Assembly: GCA_003342895.1 (NCBI GenBank)
Contig: PTFA01000495.1
Span: forward strand, 155,770 to 219,769
Reading direction: 5' to 3'
DNA: 64,000 nt
Origin: Casuarius casuarius
Lineage: Eukaryota; Chordata; Aves; Casuariiformes; Casuariidae
Shown: piece by piece, positions 46,440 to 56,869 of the stretch
Layout: each line of letters starts with the position of its first letter
Numbering within the stretch: position 1 is the first letter of the stretch
Notes under the pieces: generated by a model
Databases searched by the model: none
What the model was told of the DNA's origin: nothing
What the model saw: the letters and a program-made list of their open reading frames with translations, nothing else
Made by a program: the position numbers and the translations under genes

Positions 46440-47456
46440 CTACAGCCCGACCTCGGTGGCGGCGGTGCTGGCGGCGGTGGATGCCGTGGGGGAGGCTGCG
46501 GGGCCAGGGGCCCAGCACCGCCACGGGGCCCGGCGCAGCCCCGGCCCCACCAGCACGTAGAGCAGCGGGTCGGCAGCGCTGTTGACATAGGCCAGGGCCA
46601 CGGCCAGGGGCTGGGCAGCCTGGGCGCGGGCGTAGGCCGCTGTGCCGGGCCGGTGGGCTGCCAGCGCCAGCAGCACCGCGTGGTAGGGCAGCCAGCAGCC
46701 CACGAAGCAGCCCGCCATGGCCAGCGCCGCGGCCGTGGGCCGGGGTGGCCGGCGGCCAGCGCCACGCAGCCGGGCCAGCAGCAGCCCGCAGCAGGCCGCC
46801 ATGGCAGCCGTCGGCAGCAGGAAGCCACAGAGCAAGCGCAGGGCGGCAGCGAGCAGCTCGGCGCGGCGCCCCGCCGCCCCGTAGTCCAGCACGCAGGTCT
46901 CCTTGTCGGAGAAGGCATCGCGGCGCGTCGTCCGGAAGACGAAGGAGGGGACGGTGAGGAGCGCCGCCAGGCCCCAGGCAGCTGCGCAGACCCCCCGCGC
47001 CAGCCCCGGCGTCTGGTACCGCTGGCACCAGCCGGGCCGCGTCACCAGGGCGCAGCGGTGGGCACTGAGGGCCGTCAGCAGCAGGACGCTGGCGAACATG
47101 TTGAGGACGGTGAGGGAGGGCAGCAGCTTGCATGCGAAGCGGCCCAGGGGCCAGTGGTGGTCGCGGGCCAGCGGCAGGGCCAGGAAGGGCAGGGCCAGGC
47201 AGCAGAGCAGGTCGGCCAGGGCCAGGTGCAGGAAGCAGAGGACGCTCAGCTGGCGCCGTGGCTCGCTGGCGGCCGCCCAGATCACGGCAGCGTTGCCCGG
47301 CACGCCCAGCAAGAAAGCGAGGACGTACAGCACCAGCGCTGCCCCGTAGCTGGGCGGCAGCGCGGGTGGCACCGCGTGGGCGCCCTCGAAGTCAGGGGCT
47401 GTGAAGTTGAGGTCGAAGTCGGTGTAGTCGTCGCTGTGCTCCCACGGGACCGTCAT
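46440..47456 (-). CDS. C5AR2: C5AR2, C5a anaphylatoxin chemotactic receptor 2 (C5L2-like)
   Basis: Seven-transmembrane rhodopsin-class receptor of the complement anaphylatoxin family. C5AR2 is known as a C5a/C5a-desArg receptor that does not couple to G proteins. One open coding exon gives 338 aa (human 337). The acidic N-terminus has clustered DDYTDFD residues; TM1 carries GN, TM2 LALADLLCCLALPF, and the TM3 and second-extracellular-loop cysteines (FACK, ETCVLDY) can form the usual disulphide. The DR motif after TM3 reads AHRC (His133) instead of DRC/DRY, and TM7 reads DPLLY instead of NPxxY, both fitting a non-canonical receptor. The start ATG (47456) lies 8 bases inside an exon whose acceptor (CTTGCAG) ends at 47465, as in the neighbouring C5AR1. 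Position between C5AR1 and DHX34 matches human. Residues about 80-192 are nearly identical at DNA level to C5AR1 (see findings). The tail is short, GC-rich and Ala/Thr-rich. Confidence 0.93.
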   Translation of the reverse strand: MTVPWEHSDDYTDFDLNFTAPDFEGAHAVPPALPPSYGAALVLYVLAFLLGVPGNAAVIWAAASEPRRQLSVLCFLHLALADLLCCLALPFLALPLARDHHWPLGRFACKLLPSLTVLNMFASVLLLTALSAHRCALVTRPGWCQRYQTPGLARGVCAAAWGLAALLTVPSFVFRTTRRDAFSDKETCVLDYGAAGRRAELLAAALRLLCGFLLPTAAMAACCGLLLARLRGAGRRPPRPTAAALAMAGCFVGCWLPYHAVLLALAAHRPGTAAYARAQAAQPLAVALAYVNSAADPLLYVLVGPGLRRAPWRCWAPGPAASPTASTAASTAATEVGL

Positions 47457-47464
47457 CCTCGGCC

Positions 47465-49282
47465 CTGCAAGACAAGAGCAGGCGAAATCCAGAGGCCTCC
47501 TCCGAGCAGGAAGCGCTCCCCCAGGGTGGACGAAGGGGAAAACTGACCCGCGCTGGCCCGGCCNGAGGCAGAGTCCCTGGGGGAGCTGGAGGCCTCTGCC
47601 CCCTCCACCGCCTCTCCCCTCTCCCACTCCGCGGCTTGTCCTGCCGTGTTTCAGCCCCCGGGGAAAGAGCCTCCGCCCCTGTGGGGCAGCCGCCTTCGGA
47701 GGAGACCCATGCCTACTTCCTTGCTCCGGAGGAAGAGGAAGGCAGGGCTGAGGACGTCCACCCTCTCGGCCTAGCGAAAAACATCTGGCCAAGAACTAAA
47801 AACAGTCTAAAGCAGCAACACTTGACTCAGAGCAAAGAGAAAGGGAGCACTGCGAATTTCAGATTCGGAATGCCCAGATCTGGCAGCATCATGGACGAAC
47901 GCAGGCCGGAGAGGCCCGGGCTCTCTGTCAGGCCCATGAGGCCGGCCAAGGCGCCACGATGCCGTTGGTGCCGGCTCGCCTTCTGCGCCTCCGCGGCGCC
48001 CCGCATCCCGTGCAGCAGCAGCGCGGCCCGCCCGTCCTGCCGCGAGGCGTCGCTTCGCCCCAAACACGGGGCTTGGCAAGCGCCTCCGCTGACCCCCACG
48101 AGGGTCCCGTCAGCCCCTTTCCACAGCCTGACGGGAGGCCGGCAGCTCTGCTCTCCGGATCACCACCCGCTTCCCCCGCTTCAGCACCATCTCCAGACTC
48201 GCCGAGGGTCCATGCTGTCCCGTTGTCCAGGTCGCTGGTGAAGATGTTGAGCAACGTCACTTGAGACGGGGCTCCCCAGCTCTCCTCTCCAGCCCTTCCT
48301 GAGGGTGGGCCGGACGTTCTGCTTTTCCATAGGCGGTAGGAAGCGAGAGGGTCCCTCCAGCCCCGCTGAGGCCCACGGCGCTCAGCAAGAAGACAGTCTG
48401 CCGCAGGGGACGTGTCCTCCTCTCCCTGCTGATTTTGATTTCCTCCTACACTGGCGCAGGGAGGGGTTGCGTGGAGGGAGGTTGCCCCCCCCGCCGGCTG
48501 CTGTACAGCCGCAGCATAACCCATAGCCGTCCAAATGGCCAGACACAAGCCGGAGCTCGTGAAACCTCTGCTCTTTCCCCACTCCAGGAGCTTGACCACA
48601 GGCCAGCTTTTGCCAGCCACTGCAACCACTTTCCGGGACCGGGGGAAACTGTGGTGTTTACTGTGTCACAAGCAAACCAAAATCCACTATGACAGCAAAA
48701 AAAAAAAACTCCCTGTTTTGTCCTAGCCCTGGAGACCAGCTTCAAAATAAGCAGCTGAAAAGGAGAAGCAAGGGAGCAAGCCTTGCTCAATGCTCTATGT
48801 CACTGCACGGGTGCAGATCTCAGGGGCTGTCCCGCCCATGCTGGACTCCCATCCAATCCCCACAGTGCCAGGATCAATCTGGGCTCAGGACCTGGCTTGT
48901 GGCAGAACCAGACAGGCCTGTTGTGCCAGGAAGGCTCTTCGCCCAGCCAGCAGGCAGAGCAATCAAGGCAGGGTTCTGCTTCATGTGCTGCACTGACCAT
49001 AACCCAGAGGAAACCCTCATTTCTGGATATTGCTAAACTTCTGCTTGCAACATGCCCACAGTGATGAACTCGTGTGCTGGAAGTCGTGGCACAACCACTC
49101 CTTCCCCAGCCCTTACCAGGCTCGTGCACATGGGCAGCTGGGTCAGAAAGCCACATGTGCACAAGAACTGCTCTGGCGGTTCTCCGAGCAGGAGCCATCC
49201 AGGGCAGGGAGCGCCTCTCATTTACCCCTGGAAACAGCTAGCATGGTTTGCTTTTTTTTAAGGTGCTGAATGGCAAACTTAC
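47465..49282 (-). other. C5AR2: Putative intron 1 of C5AR2
   Basis: No coding exon is supported here. It contains a GC-rich part (47.6-48.2 kb) with a single N at 47564, an A-run at 48697-48708, and otherwise unremarkable sequence. Open frames in it lack splice or family support. Confidence 0.4.
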
Positions 49283-49400
49283 CTGTCACCAAGGTCTCTC
49301 TTGCAGCAGCCTGAGCTCACAATCCGAGGAAAGCACCGGCAAGGAAGGAGCAAGTTCCCCTGCCCGTTCCCAGGGAGGTTGCTATGCACAGTGGACAGCT
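49283..49400 (-). other. C5AR2: Candidate 5' UTR exon 1 of C5AR2 (donor firm, start unknown)
   Basis: The minus strand holds a perfect donor, GACAG|GTAAGTT, with the exon ending at 49283. It lies downstream of the C5AR1 polyadenylation signal and upstream of the acceptor at 47465 that opens the C5AR2 coding exon, so it is the natural source of a short non-coding first exon, as in C5AR1. I cannot see a TATA box or a transcription start; the outer limit given is arbitrary. Confidence 0.4.
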
Positions 49401-49657
49401 CTGCCAGCACGGAGAGCCTTTGGCCAAACAGAGCTGTTTTCACAGATTGGGCAGGCACAGCCCCGTGCACTGTGTCTCTCCCCACCCACACGCACCGCAC
49501 ACATCCACACACTGAGTCATGCCTGGCCGTTTCACCCTGCAGCATCAGGCCAAAGAAATGAGACCCTTGAGGAATGGGAGGTCTGCATTACCCACCCTAC
49601 CAGCCGAGCAGGGCTGCAGCAGGAACGGGGCACACACAGGCCACAGCAGGTTCAATA

Positions 49658-49663
49658 TTTATT
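49658..49663 (-). terminator. C5AR1: C5AR1 polyadenylation signal AATAAA
   Basis: AATAAA on the minus strand about 750 bases after the C5AR1 stop codon, within AT-rich sequence (CAAATAAATATTG). It implies a 3' UTR of about 770 bases. Confidence 0.65.
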
Positions 49664-50408
49664 TGCAAAGTTGGACACATCCACAGTAACAAAGCAGGGC
49701 TGAGCTAGGTGGAGCAGCCGGGGTGAACAGCAGCAGGCCCCTTCCGATGGGATGGGCAGGGGATGGGCCAAGCCCCCGTGTATTGGGGAGGACCTAAGTC
49801 TGTGTGAAGGCTGACTCCCGAGGCCCAGGAGTGCTGGAGGGCTCAAGGCAAGTTCACCACACCGAGTTCATCTCTGACCTCCCTGACCATAAGCCCTGGC
49901 CTGCCTGCAGGGCTGCGGGTCGGGAGGGTTTACCAGGCAGCACAGCCCCTTTGGGGCTGAGAGGGGACCGGCCCAGAACGCGGGGACCTGGAGACAGGGG
50001 ACAGGGTCAAAGTTTGGCCTGTAGGAGAAATGGGAGAAGGGGATATTGCAGGACCCTGCAAGAAAAAAATCTGCTCTAAGGAGCCTTTTTACTGCTGGGT
50101 GGGTCGCAGCCACAGAGAAAGCCATGAAGGGGCCCCTAGGCAGAGAGGAGCTGGGTATTTGGATGCACAAATTTGACAGCATGGGAGCTGCTTTAACCCT
50201 CCAGTTTCCCCAACCCACAAGCAAAGTAGCCAGGTCCCAGCAGGGAAGGAGGGCAAAAGATGCACCTCGTTTCCGCAGTGGCCACCCCGACCCCCAGGAG
50301 AGGGTTACATCCCCCAACGAAATGGGTTCAGGAGGGCAGGCGGCAACGCTCCCCCGGAGCCGTCCCCAGCCAGTACCCTGGAGACATCTCAGCGGGAGTC
50401 ATGCCAAG

Positions 50409-51461
50409 TCACACGTCGGTGCTGACGTTGTGGTCGTCCAGTGTAGACTTGGTCTTCATCCTGCTGTCCCCCGTGGTGCTGGGGGGGTCCTCGCTCAGCA
50501 CGCTGCGCAGCACAGCTCTCCAGGAGCGCTGGAACTTGTCCTTGAAGTCCTGGCCCATGATGACGTAGATGATGGGGTTGAGGCAGCTGTTGATGTATGC
50601 TATGCCAGCGACGATGGGGTCGGCTTCCAAGGCACCCTTGAACAAGCTCGTGTGAGGAAGGGTAGAGGCCAGGATCAGCCCCACAATGTGGTAAGGCAGC
50701 CAACACACAAAAAAGCTGACAATCACTACGAGGATGAGCTTGATGGCTTTCTGAGAGCGGGCAAAGCGCTTGCTGTGGACACGGGCCAGCAGCAGGCTGT
50801 AGCAAGCCGTGATCACCACAAAGGGCACCAAGAAACCACAGAGGAAACGGAAGACAGCTGTGAAGAGCTCAGTGAGGCGCTGGTGATGCCCAACGGACGC
50901 GTAGTCCAGCACGCAGGTCTCCTTGTCGGAGAAGGCATCGCGGCGCGTCGTCCGGAAGACGAAGGAGGGGACGGTGAGGAGCGCCGCCAGGCCCCAGGCG
51001 GCCGCGCAGACCCCCCGCGCCAGCCCCCGTGTCCGGTGGTTCTGGCACCACACTGGCCGCGTCACCAGGGCACAGCGGTCCCCGCTGATGGCCGTCAGCA
51101 GCAGGACGCTGGCGAACATGTTGAGGATGGTGAGGGAAGGCAGCAGCTTGCAGGCAAAGTGGCCCAGGGGCCAGTGGTGGTCGTGGGCCAGCGGCAGGGC
51201 CAGGAAGGGCAGGGCCAGGCAGCAGAGCAGGTCGGCCACAGAGAGGTTGAGGAACCAGACACCGTTCACTGTGCGCCTCATCTCAAAGCCAGTCACCCAG
51301 ATGACGGCCCCGTTGCCCAGCACACCCAGGAGGAAGATGAGGGCGTACAGCACCAGAATTGCCCGGTAGCTGTGAGGGATTTCATATTCATAGAGGTCAT
51401 CTATAGAATAGTCATCAAGGCCAGAATAATTGGAGGTATAATTGTACATTGAGAATTCCAT
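50409..51461 (-). CDS. C5AR1: C5AR1, C5a anaphylatoxin chemotactic receptor 1 (CD88)
   Basis: G-protein-coupled receptor for the complement fragment C5a, expected at the plasma membrane of myeloid cells. The 350-aa product equals the human length. The N-terminus is rich in Tyr and Asp (DDYS, DDLYEYE), the type of sulphated ligand-docking region known in C5AR1, with two N-glycosylation sequons (NYT, NYS). Seven hydrophobic segments follow: TM1 with LLGVLGNGAVIW, TM2 LSVADLLCC, GDRC after TM3 (Asp128), the FACK/ETCVLDY disulphide cysteines, TM6 SFFVCWLPYH and TM7 NPIIY. The C-terminal tail is Ser/Thr-rich (phosphorylation and arrestin type). I chose the ATG at 51461 because an acceptor (TTTCCAG) ends at 51480, 18 bases upstream; more upstream in-frame ATGs would fall in the intron. 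C5AR2 lies about 3 kb downstream on the same strand. Confidence 0.95.
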   Translation of the reverse strand: MEFSMYNYTSNYSGLDDYSIDDLYEYEIPHSYRAILVLYALIFLLGVLGNGAVIWVTGFEMRRTVNGVWFLNLSVADLLCCLALPFLALPLAHDHHWPLGHFACKLLPSLTILNMFASVLLLTAISGDRCALVTRPVWCQNHRTRGLARGVCAAAWGLAALLTVPSFVFRTTRRDAFSDKETCVLDYASVGHHQRLTELFTAVFRFLCGFLVPFVVITACYSLLLARVHSKRFARSQKAIKLILVVIVSFFVCWLPYHIVGLILASTLPHTSLFKGALEADPIVAGIAYINSCLNPIIYVIMGQDFKDKFQRSWRAVLRSVLSEDPPSTTGDSRMKTKSTLDDHNVSTDV

Positions 51462-51479
51462 TCTCCAACAGCTCCCAAC

Positions 51480-53313
51480 CTGGAAACCAAATTCAGAGAT
51501 CATCATCTTGTTCTCCATCCGAATGGACCTTTCCACCCTGAGCAGCACATCCACAACACCCTCAGCATGGAAACTGGACACGCCAAGTACCCTGGGACAG
51601 CGGGTAGCAGCATCGTGACAGCCTCAGTGCTGGGCAGGGCCAAGCTGCTGTCCTAACCAGAACAGGCACAGGCATTAAACAAGAAACTCTCCTTCAGAAT
51701 TAAGCTGTGACAGAGAATAATCTACACTGGCCCATGTGATGTTCTGCCACAGACTCTCACTGGGGCCAGGACCTCCACAACAAGAGTGTGTGGCATAAGA
51801 GCCCTGAAATACTGGGGTTTCTGTCCTCCTGCAGCTCTCGCTCCTCCCTGGGAAACGGGGTTGAAAAAACACTTGTTCCTGTGCTATTATTCCCCTCCCC
51901 GATCACGAAGGAAATACGAACTTCCCCAGCTTTCTCTGTTTGTTCTTCATTGCATTTTGCAAGAACTCAGGTGGCGAAATGCTGGGAGCTGCAGCTCTGC
52001 TGGGGCAGCTTTCCTGGGTGCTGTTGTGCCCTGCTGAGCATGCTGGTGCTGGGGATTTGCTCTCATTCTGATTCCAAGCCCCGAGCACGGGCAGGCTGAC
52101 CCCACACTGTTTGTAAGGGGAGTAGGGAACTGGATCACAGTGAGGAAGGTGCAGTCTGCACCACCCAACCCTGGGCCTCTACTGCTGCCTCCTATGAGGT
52201 GGAGATGGGTTGAAACCACTCGAGCGTCCCTCCCTCGGGAGAGGGAATGGGAAGAATTAACACTTTTCTGTGGAGGCAGAAGACACTTCGTGCTGTGACC
52301 ACAGAGCGCTCTGCTTCAAAAGGAAGAAAAAAGCTCTGCAAACACACAAGATTTCCCTTGCACTGGGAGTCACAAGTGCAAAGGGCTAGAGAGGGAGAGG
52401 ATGGGTGTGCCACCTCCCTGGGGACCCAGAGCCAAGCTGCGACATACCAAAAGGAGAGAGCAGGAAGGAGCTGGAGCCAGTTTTGCCCAGAGACAGAGGA
52501 GGAACTTCTCACTGCCAGAAACATCACCCTAAGTGTCCACAGCGCAGGGGAAAACAGAACCTGAAGCAGCAGGAGAGGCCAGCATGGGGAAGGTCTAGAA
52601 TTATCCTATTGCCTGCTGAGTGATGCCTGTGCACCCACGGCAAGGAAGAGGGGCAGAGACCGGCCCTAGGCTTAAAGTGCCTCCAAGTATCAGTCCGCAG
52701 TTAAAGAGGGGCTACAGCAACCTCACTTAATGCTCTTGCCTCAGACTGCAGCAAAAGACACCGCTTCAGTAGAAGGCACTGAGGACGCCTCTGTCCACAC
52801 AGGCTCAAGCAACATTCTTGCAAGGATTTCCTGTTGATTGCATCCAGCTGCAACAGCCTGGTCATCAGAGGAAGCAGGCATGCCGCTCTGCACAGTACTA
52901 GACACTGCGCACACCAAATCGTGGGGATTGCTGTGACAGCCCTTTCTCCCGTCTGGAAAACAAGTGGCACGAGAGGGTAGATCCCAACTGGCCAAGGCTG
53001 AGCATAGGAGCTGGATGCAAGGGGAAAAGGGGGCTGTTAGAGCTGGTGTCTCTCACAGTCAGGTGGACAGACCTCACCTAAGGTCAGAACTCATCTAGCG
53101 GTGACCAGGGCCACCCCCACAGCACACAAGAACACATCCAAGCAGATGCTAAAGAAATCCCTGCTCCGCCTATGAAGATATCTCTGAAAATTGAAGGGAG
53201 AACATCTCACACAGGGAAAAAAAAAAAAAAAAAAACATGGGACAATCCAACCCAACCAAGCAGTGAGAAGAGTCCTGCCGGGAACCCATGCAGCTGATTT
53301 AGCAGATGCTCAC
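51480..53313 (-). other. C5AR1: Putative intron 1 of C5AR1
   Basis: No coding exon is supported. It holds a poly-A run near 53217-53236 on the plus strand and otherwise ordinary sequence of moderate GC content. Confidence 0.45.
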
Positions 53314-53372
53314 CTGGTATAGAGAGTCCTCGCAGGCTGTGTCTGCCCTGCCAGCAGTCCTAGTGTGTGAGG
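53314..53372 (-). other. C5AR1: Candidate 5' UTR exon 1 of C5AR1
   Basis: A good donor (ATACCAG|GTGAGCA) ends this exon at 53314 on the minus strand, 27-30 bases downstream of a TATA box lies its likely start (near 53372), and the C5AR1 coding exon's acceptor lies 1.8 kb away. A short non-coding first exon followed by one large coding exon is the usual architecture of this receptor family. The start is inferred from TATA spacing only. Confidence 0.5.
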
Positions 53373-53469
53373 AAGGACGGGCTGAGCCAGCACTGGGGTT
53401 TTATACTGCCCTGCCAGCAGTCCTAGTGTGTGAGGAAGGACGGGCTGAGCCAGCACTGGGGTTTTACAC
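53343..53469. repeat. 63-bp tandem duplication over the C5AR1 promoter
   Basis: Two head-to-tail 63-base copies (53343-53405 and 53406-53468) differ essentially at one position. The gene-proximal copy carries TATAAAA and the distal copy TGTAAAA on the minus strand. The duplication covers the apparent first exon and core promoter of C5AR1. Confidence 0.9.
53399..53405 (-). promoter_or_regulatory. C5AR1: TATA box of C5AR1
   Basis: The minus strand reads GCAGTATAAAACCCC. TATAAAA sits about 85 bases upstream of the first-exon donor, leaving room for a first exon of about 60 bases. It lies at the inner edge of a 63-bp tandem duplication. Confidence 0.55.
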
Positions 53470-54971
53470 AGCAGTGAACAGGAAGCGGCACGTGCATCTC
53501 GAGAAGGATTAGCAATTTCATCAGCTAAGAGAAGCTGAGCTGTCCACATAAAGGAAGGATATTGTTCGCAGAACAGTGCATCTGCAGGGGGACCGAGATG
53601 ATCTGGGCTCAGTCCTGTGCTGCTTGGTTCCCACATCATAGACCTGCTGTCCTTCACCTGCGCCATTGTCGGGCTTTTATGTGTGCAAAGCAGGCGTGAA
53701 ACACGGTGGAGTGGAACAGCCATGCTGTGCTGGGGCGAGCAGCTGTGGGGGTCATCCTGGCTAGCAGAAAGCTGCATCTCCAGCTGCAATGCGGAGGATC
53801 TTGGTACGCAAACACCTTCATTGCAGAGCTGGCAACAAGGAGCCCACAAAAGTGAAGGGTCAGGGCTAGAAAACAAGGAGAAGACGTGAGCCCCAGACCT
53901 GCACCTTGCATGAGTAGCAATGGGCTTATTCCAGCTTAGAGGTAATTCCCCACTGCCACAGCTGGGACCAGGAAGGCTCCAGGCACGAGCCTCTCCGGAG
54001 AGGACGCAGGGGCCGACTGGAGCACCCCAGGGCTTTGCATGGCACAGCCCACCCCACACCTATCCTATCCCCCACTGACCCTTTCCCTGCCACTGACACC
54101 ATGCCCTGGGGGACATCAAGGCCGCTACACCTGGGTCAGCCCTGTTGGGCTGCTCTCTGCTTCGGTCCTGGCAGGGCAGCGGGAGCCAAGGTCTCTGAGC
54201 ACCCTCTGCTGTTGGCGAGCGTCACACCGGAGCTCCAGCACAGGGAGCCGACCACCCTCTCCAGCGCAAACCCACAGCAACGCCAGGCCAGGGGGGCTGG
54301 CGAGAGCGAGTGCAGTACCTGGGGCTGGGATGACCGGGAAAAGGCTGTAGAGCTCCAGTCTTGCTTGGCTCCTCGGTCCAGGGTGAATCCCAGCACATGG
54401 AAATACTGTTAGCGTCCAAAGAGGAGGGCTGGGGAGGTTTCGCTCCGAGTCAGGTACATTTGGAGAAGAGGACGTCTCCCAACACATCTTAGCTCAGAGC
54501 CTCCCTTGGCTGCTGCTTTGCCTCGGATCTAGGCACGTTCTCCTGTCCCGCCTGGGACGTGCGGACTGCTCGGCTGCCCTGAGCCCCCCTGCGTCCCCAC
54601 AGGGGCAGGATGTGACCAGCCCTCGCCTGCTGGTGCAGGGGAGGTCACAAGGTCCTGCAGCGCTTAAGCGAGAACCCCGCTGCTGCCAGCAAGGCTCCCA
54701 GCCAGGCAGGGCTGCATCTTACCCAGGCATTCCTGCCCTCCTCCTTTCACCCCCAAACCTCCTCCAGAGCCCACCAGCCCCTGCCAGGAACAACCCCCAG
54801 ACAGGGCAGGTTCCTTCCAACCCCCTTCACAGCCTCCTCGCAGGCTGGGAATTGCATCCCAGAGGCAGTGCCCGGCTCCCCACAGGGTTCCTCCATCCCC
54901 AGCCCCATCCTGGCAGAGGCTGCAGCCCTGCCAGCCGCCCCGGAGAGCCCGGCTCCGTGGCCCCAGGGCCC
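53470..54971. other. Intergenic region between C5AR1 and INAFM1
   Basis: No exon supported. It must hold upstream control sequence of C5AR1 and the 3' UTR of INAFM1, but no AATAAA or ATTAAA could be placed with confidence for INAFM1. A long minus-strand open frame at 53310-54059 is judged non-coding. Confidence 0.4.
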
Positions 54972-55352
<381 letters not shown>

Positions 55353-55473
55353 CTACCAGGACCCCCCCAGCCTGGGACGTGGGGAGAGGGGACTCCCCCC
55401 ATTCAGCTGTGTGCTCCGGGAGAAGGGATCCCGCCAGCAGCAAGGGGACAGAGAGAGAGAGACGTTTGGAGGT

Positions 55474-55725
55474 TTATTTTATAAAGACCCCGTTGTCGCT
55501 GATGCGGGATGAGATGGCCCCCACGGGACCAGCCCCCTGCAGCTCCAGCTGGGGCTGCCAGGCACAGGAGGCACCTGGACCCCCTGGACCCCAGACCTTC
55601 TGCACCTGGGTGAGGGGAGAAAGGGAAGCACCAAGGGCATGGGGAAGGGGCAAAGGACTCCTCCAGGGCTCTTACCCAGGGCTGAAGCAGCACCACCTGG
55701 GGCCTCTGTGGCAGGGAGGGGGCAG
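55474..55725 (-). CDS. Two unassigned spliced exons (3' part of an unknown gene or an alternative end of CCDC9)
   Basis: On the minus strand exon A (55725-55676) has a strong pyrimidine-rich acceptor (CCCCCCCCCAG) and a strong donor (CCTGG|GTAAGAG). Exon B starts at 55605 after CTTTCTCCCCTCACCCAG. Joined in frame they give APSLPQRPQVVLLQPW, then VQKVWGPGGPGASC..., ending ISSRISDNGVFIK and TAA at 55474-55476. An AATAAA (55473-55478) overlaps the stop codon, so the transcript would end at once. Exon A needs a preceding exon that ends after one base of a codon. I did not find it convincingly between 55726 and 57335. I recognise no family. It could be an alternative terminal part of CCDC9, an independent gene, or a non-coding transcript. 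Confidence 0.35.
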
Positions 55726-56869
55726 CTGGGGGGGGGAAGGAGGGGAGGTCAGTGCCGAAGCCCAGGAGCCTCTGCACACCCTCAGCTCATGCCCCGGCAC
55801 AGAACCTCCCTGCACACACCGCCACCTCTCCCCTACATTACTGCTACCAGCGTTCACTTTCGCAGGGCAGACACGGGTGCTCCTGCATGCGTCCCCCCCG
55901 TGCTGGGCTTGACACACCCGCCCCTTAGGTGCGGAACAGATCCAGGGACACAGACACACACACACCCCCACAGGCAAGGGAAGTCCAACCCCACCACAGT
56001 GCAGGTAGGTTATTCCCAAAATATGTTTCCTGCCAGCAGTGGAGGAGCTGCCCCGGCTCAGTCTCTAGAAAGCTGCAGGAGTCACAGCGGGAGCAACCCA
56101 GGTAACAGAGGGCCGCTCCAGCACGTCAGGGCGCTTTNCCATCCTGTCAAAGGAGAGAGAGAAGGCACGGTGAAGTCGGCTCCTAGGACACGCTCGCCCG
56201 GGGACTGCGCGCACAAAGCTGGGCACCTGCGGCTAGCAGGATGGAAGCAACCCCGAGCACGCACCCAGCTGTGCTCTGCCCACGCAATCAAAACCACAAT
56301 GGCAGAGGCACCTGCAGCAGAGAAGCCCAGGGGAGGCCAGGCTCTGCTCAGGGCTGTTCCCCACCCTCCTTCCAGACCCGCAGGAAACACCAGCATCAGG
56401 CAGAAGAGGTGCACTTGGCAGCAGGCATAAACATAAGGGAACATACGTGTCCAGAAATAGCATCCAGTTCCTCCCACTGCCCTTTCCCCAGCTGGCCCGT
56501 GGCACCCCCACACTGCCCGAGACAGAGGCAGCACAGCCCCAGCACTCGTGCCCCACACTCAGCTCTGCTCCCTGCAGCAGGACTCTGCGCTCAGGGCCTG
56601 ATCCTGCCCCAGGCTCTGGCAGGAAGCAGCAGGGCAGCCAGCAGGACAGGCCAACACGCGGTGAAGCCACGAGACAGGGCTGCGTCACAGTGCCAAGGCA
56701 GGGACAGCCTGGGCAGTGTTCGCCCCCTTGTCCCCAGCTGCTGTCCTCCTCTCAGAACTGCCCCAGGCGGGAACGGTGGGCTATCTGGGGCCCACAGCAC
56801 GCCATCTCCCACCCTTGGCTACAAGCTACAGGGAGAGACCAGTCCCTGGGCTGTTTTGGGAGGGAAGAG
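55726..56869. other. Region between CCDC9 3' end and the unassigned exons
   Basis: One further strong minus-strand acceptor (CTCTCTCTCCTTTGACAG|GATGG) lies at about 56145-56162, followed by a frame interrupted by an N at 56138 and a stop near 56070; no good donor follows. Nothing else supportable was seen. Confidence 0.3.

Noticed and set aside
46002..47546. 514-aa plus-strand open frame
   Set aside because: Exactly antisense to C5AR2. The GC-rich codon use of the receptor leaves the opposite strand open, and C5AR1 shows the same effect.
50907..51000. Assembly duplication as the source of the identical C5AR1/C5AR2 stretch
   Set aside because: Not excluded, but flanks differ on both sides and both genes stay open and full length, which fits conversion better than a collapsed or copied contig.
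50046..51452. 468-aa plus-strand open frame
   Set aside because: Antisense to C5AR1, with no family resemblance apart from sharing the conversion tract with the antisense frame of C5AR2.
53310..54059. 249-aa minus-strand open frame with a duplicated 21-residue segment
   Set aside because: The repeat is the 63-bp promoter duplication, which keeps any frame. It overlaps the C5AR1 TATA box and first exon and has no recognisable domain.
56082..56558. 158-aa minus-strand open frame
   Set aside because: Interrupted by an N, Cys/Trp-rich by composition, and no splice-phase link to the exons at 55.5-55.7 kb.
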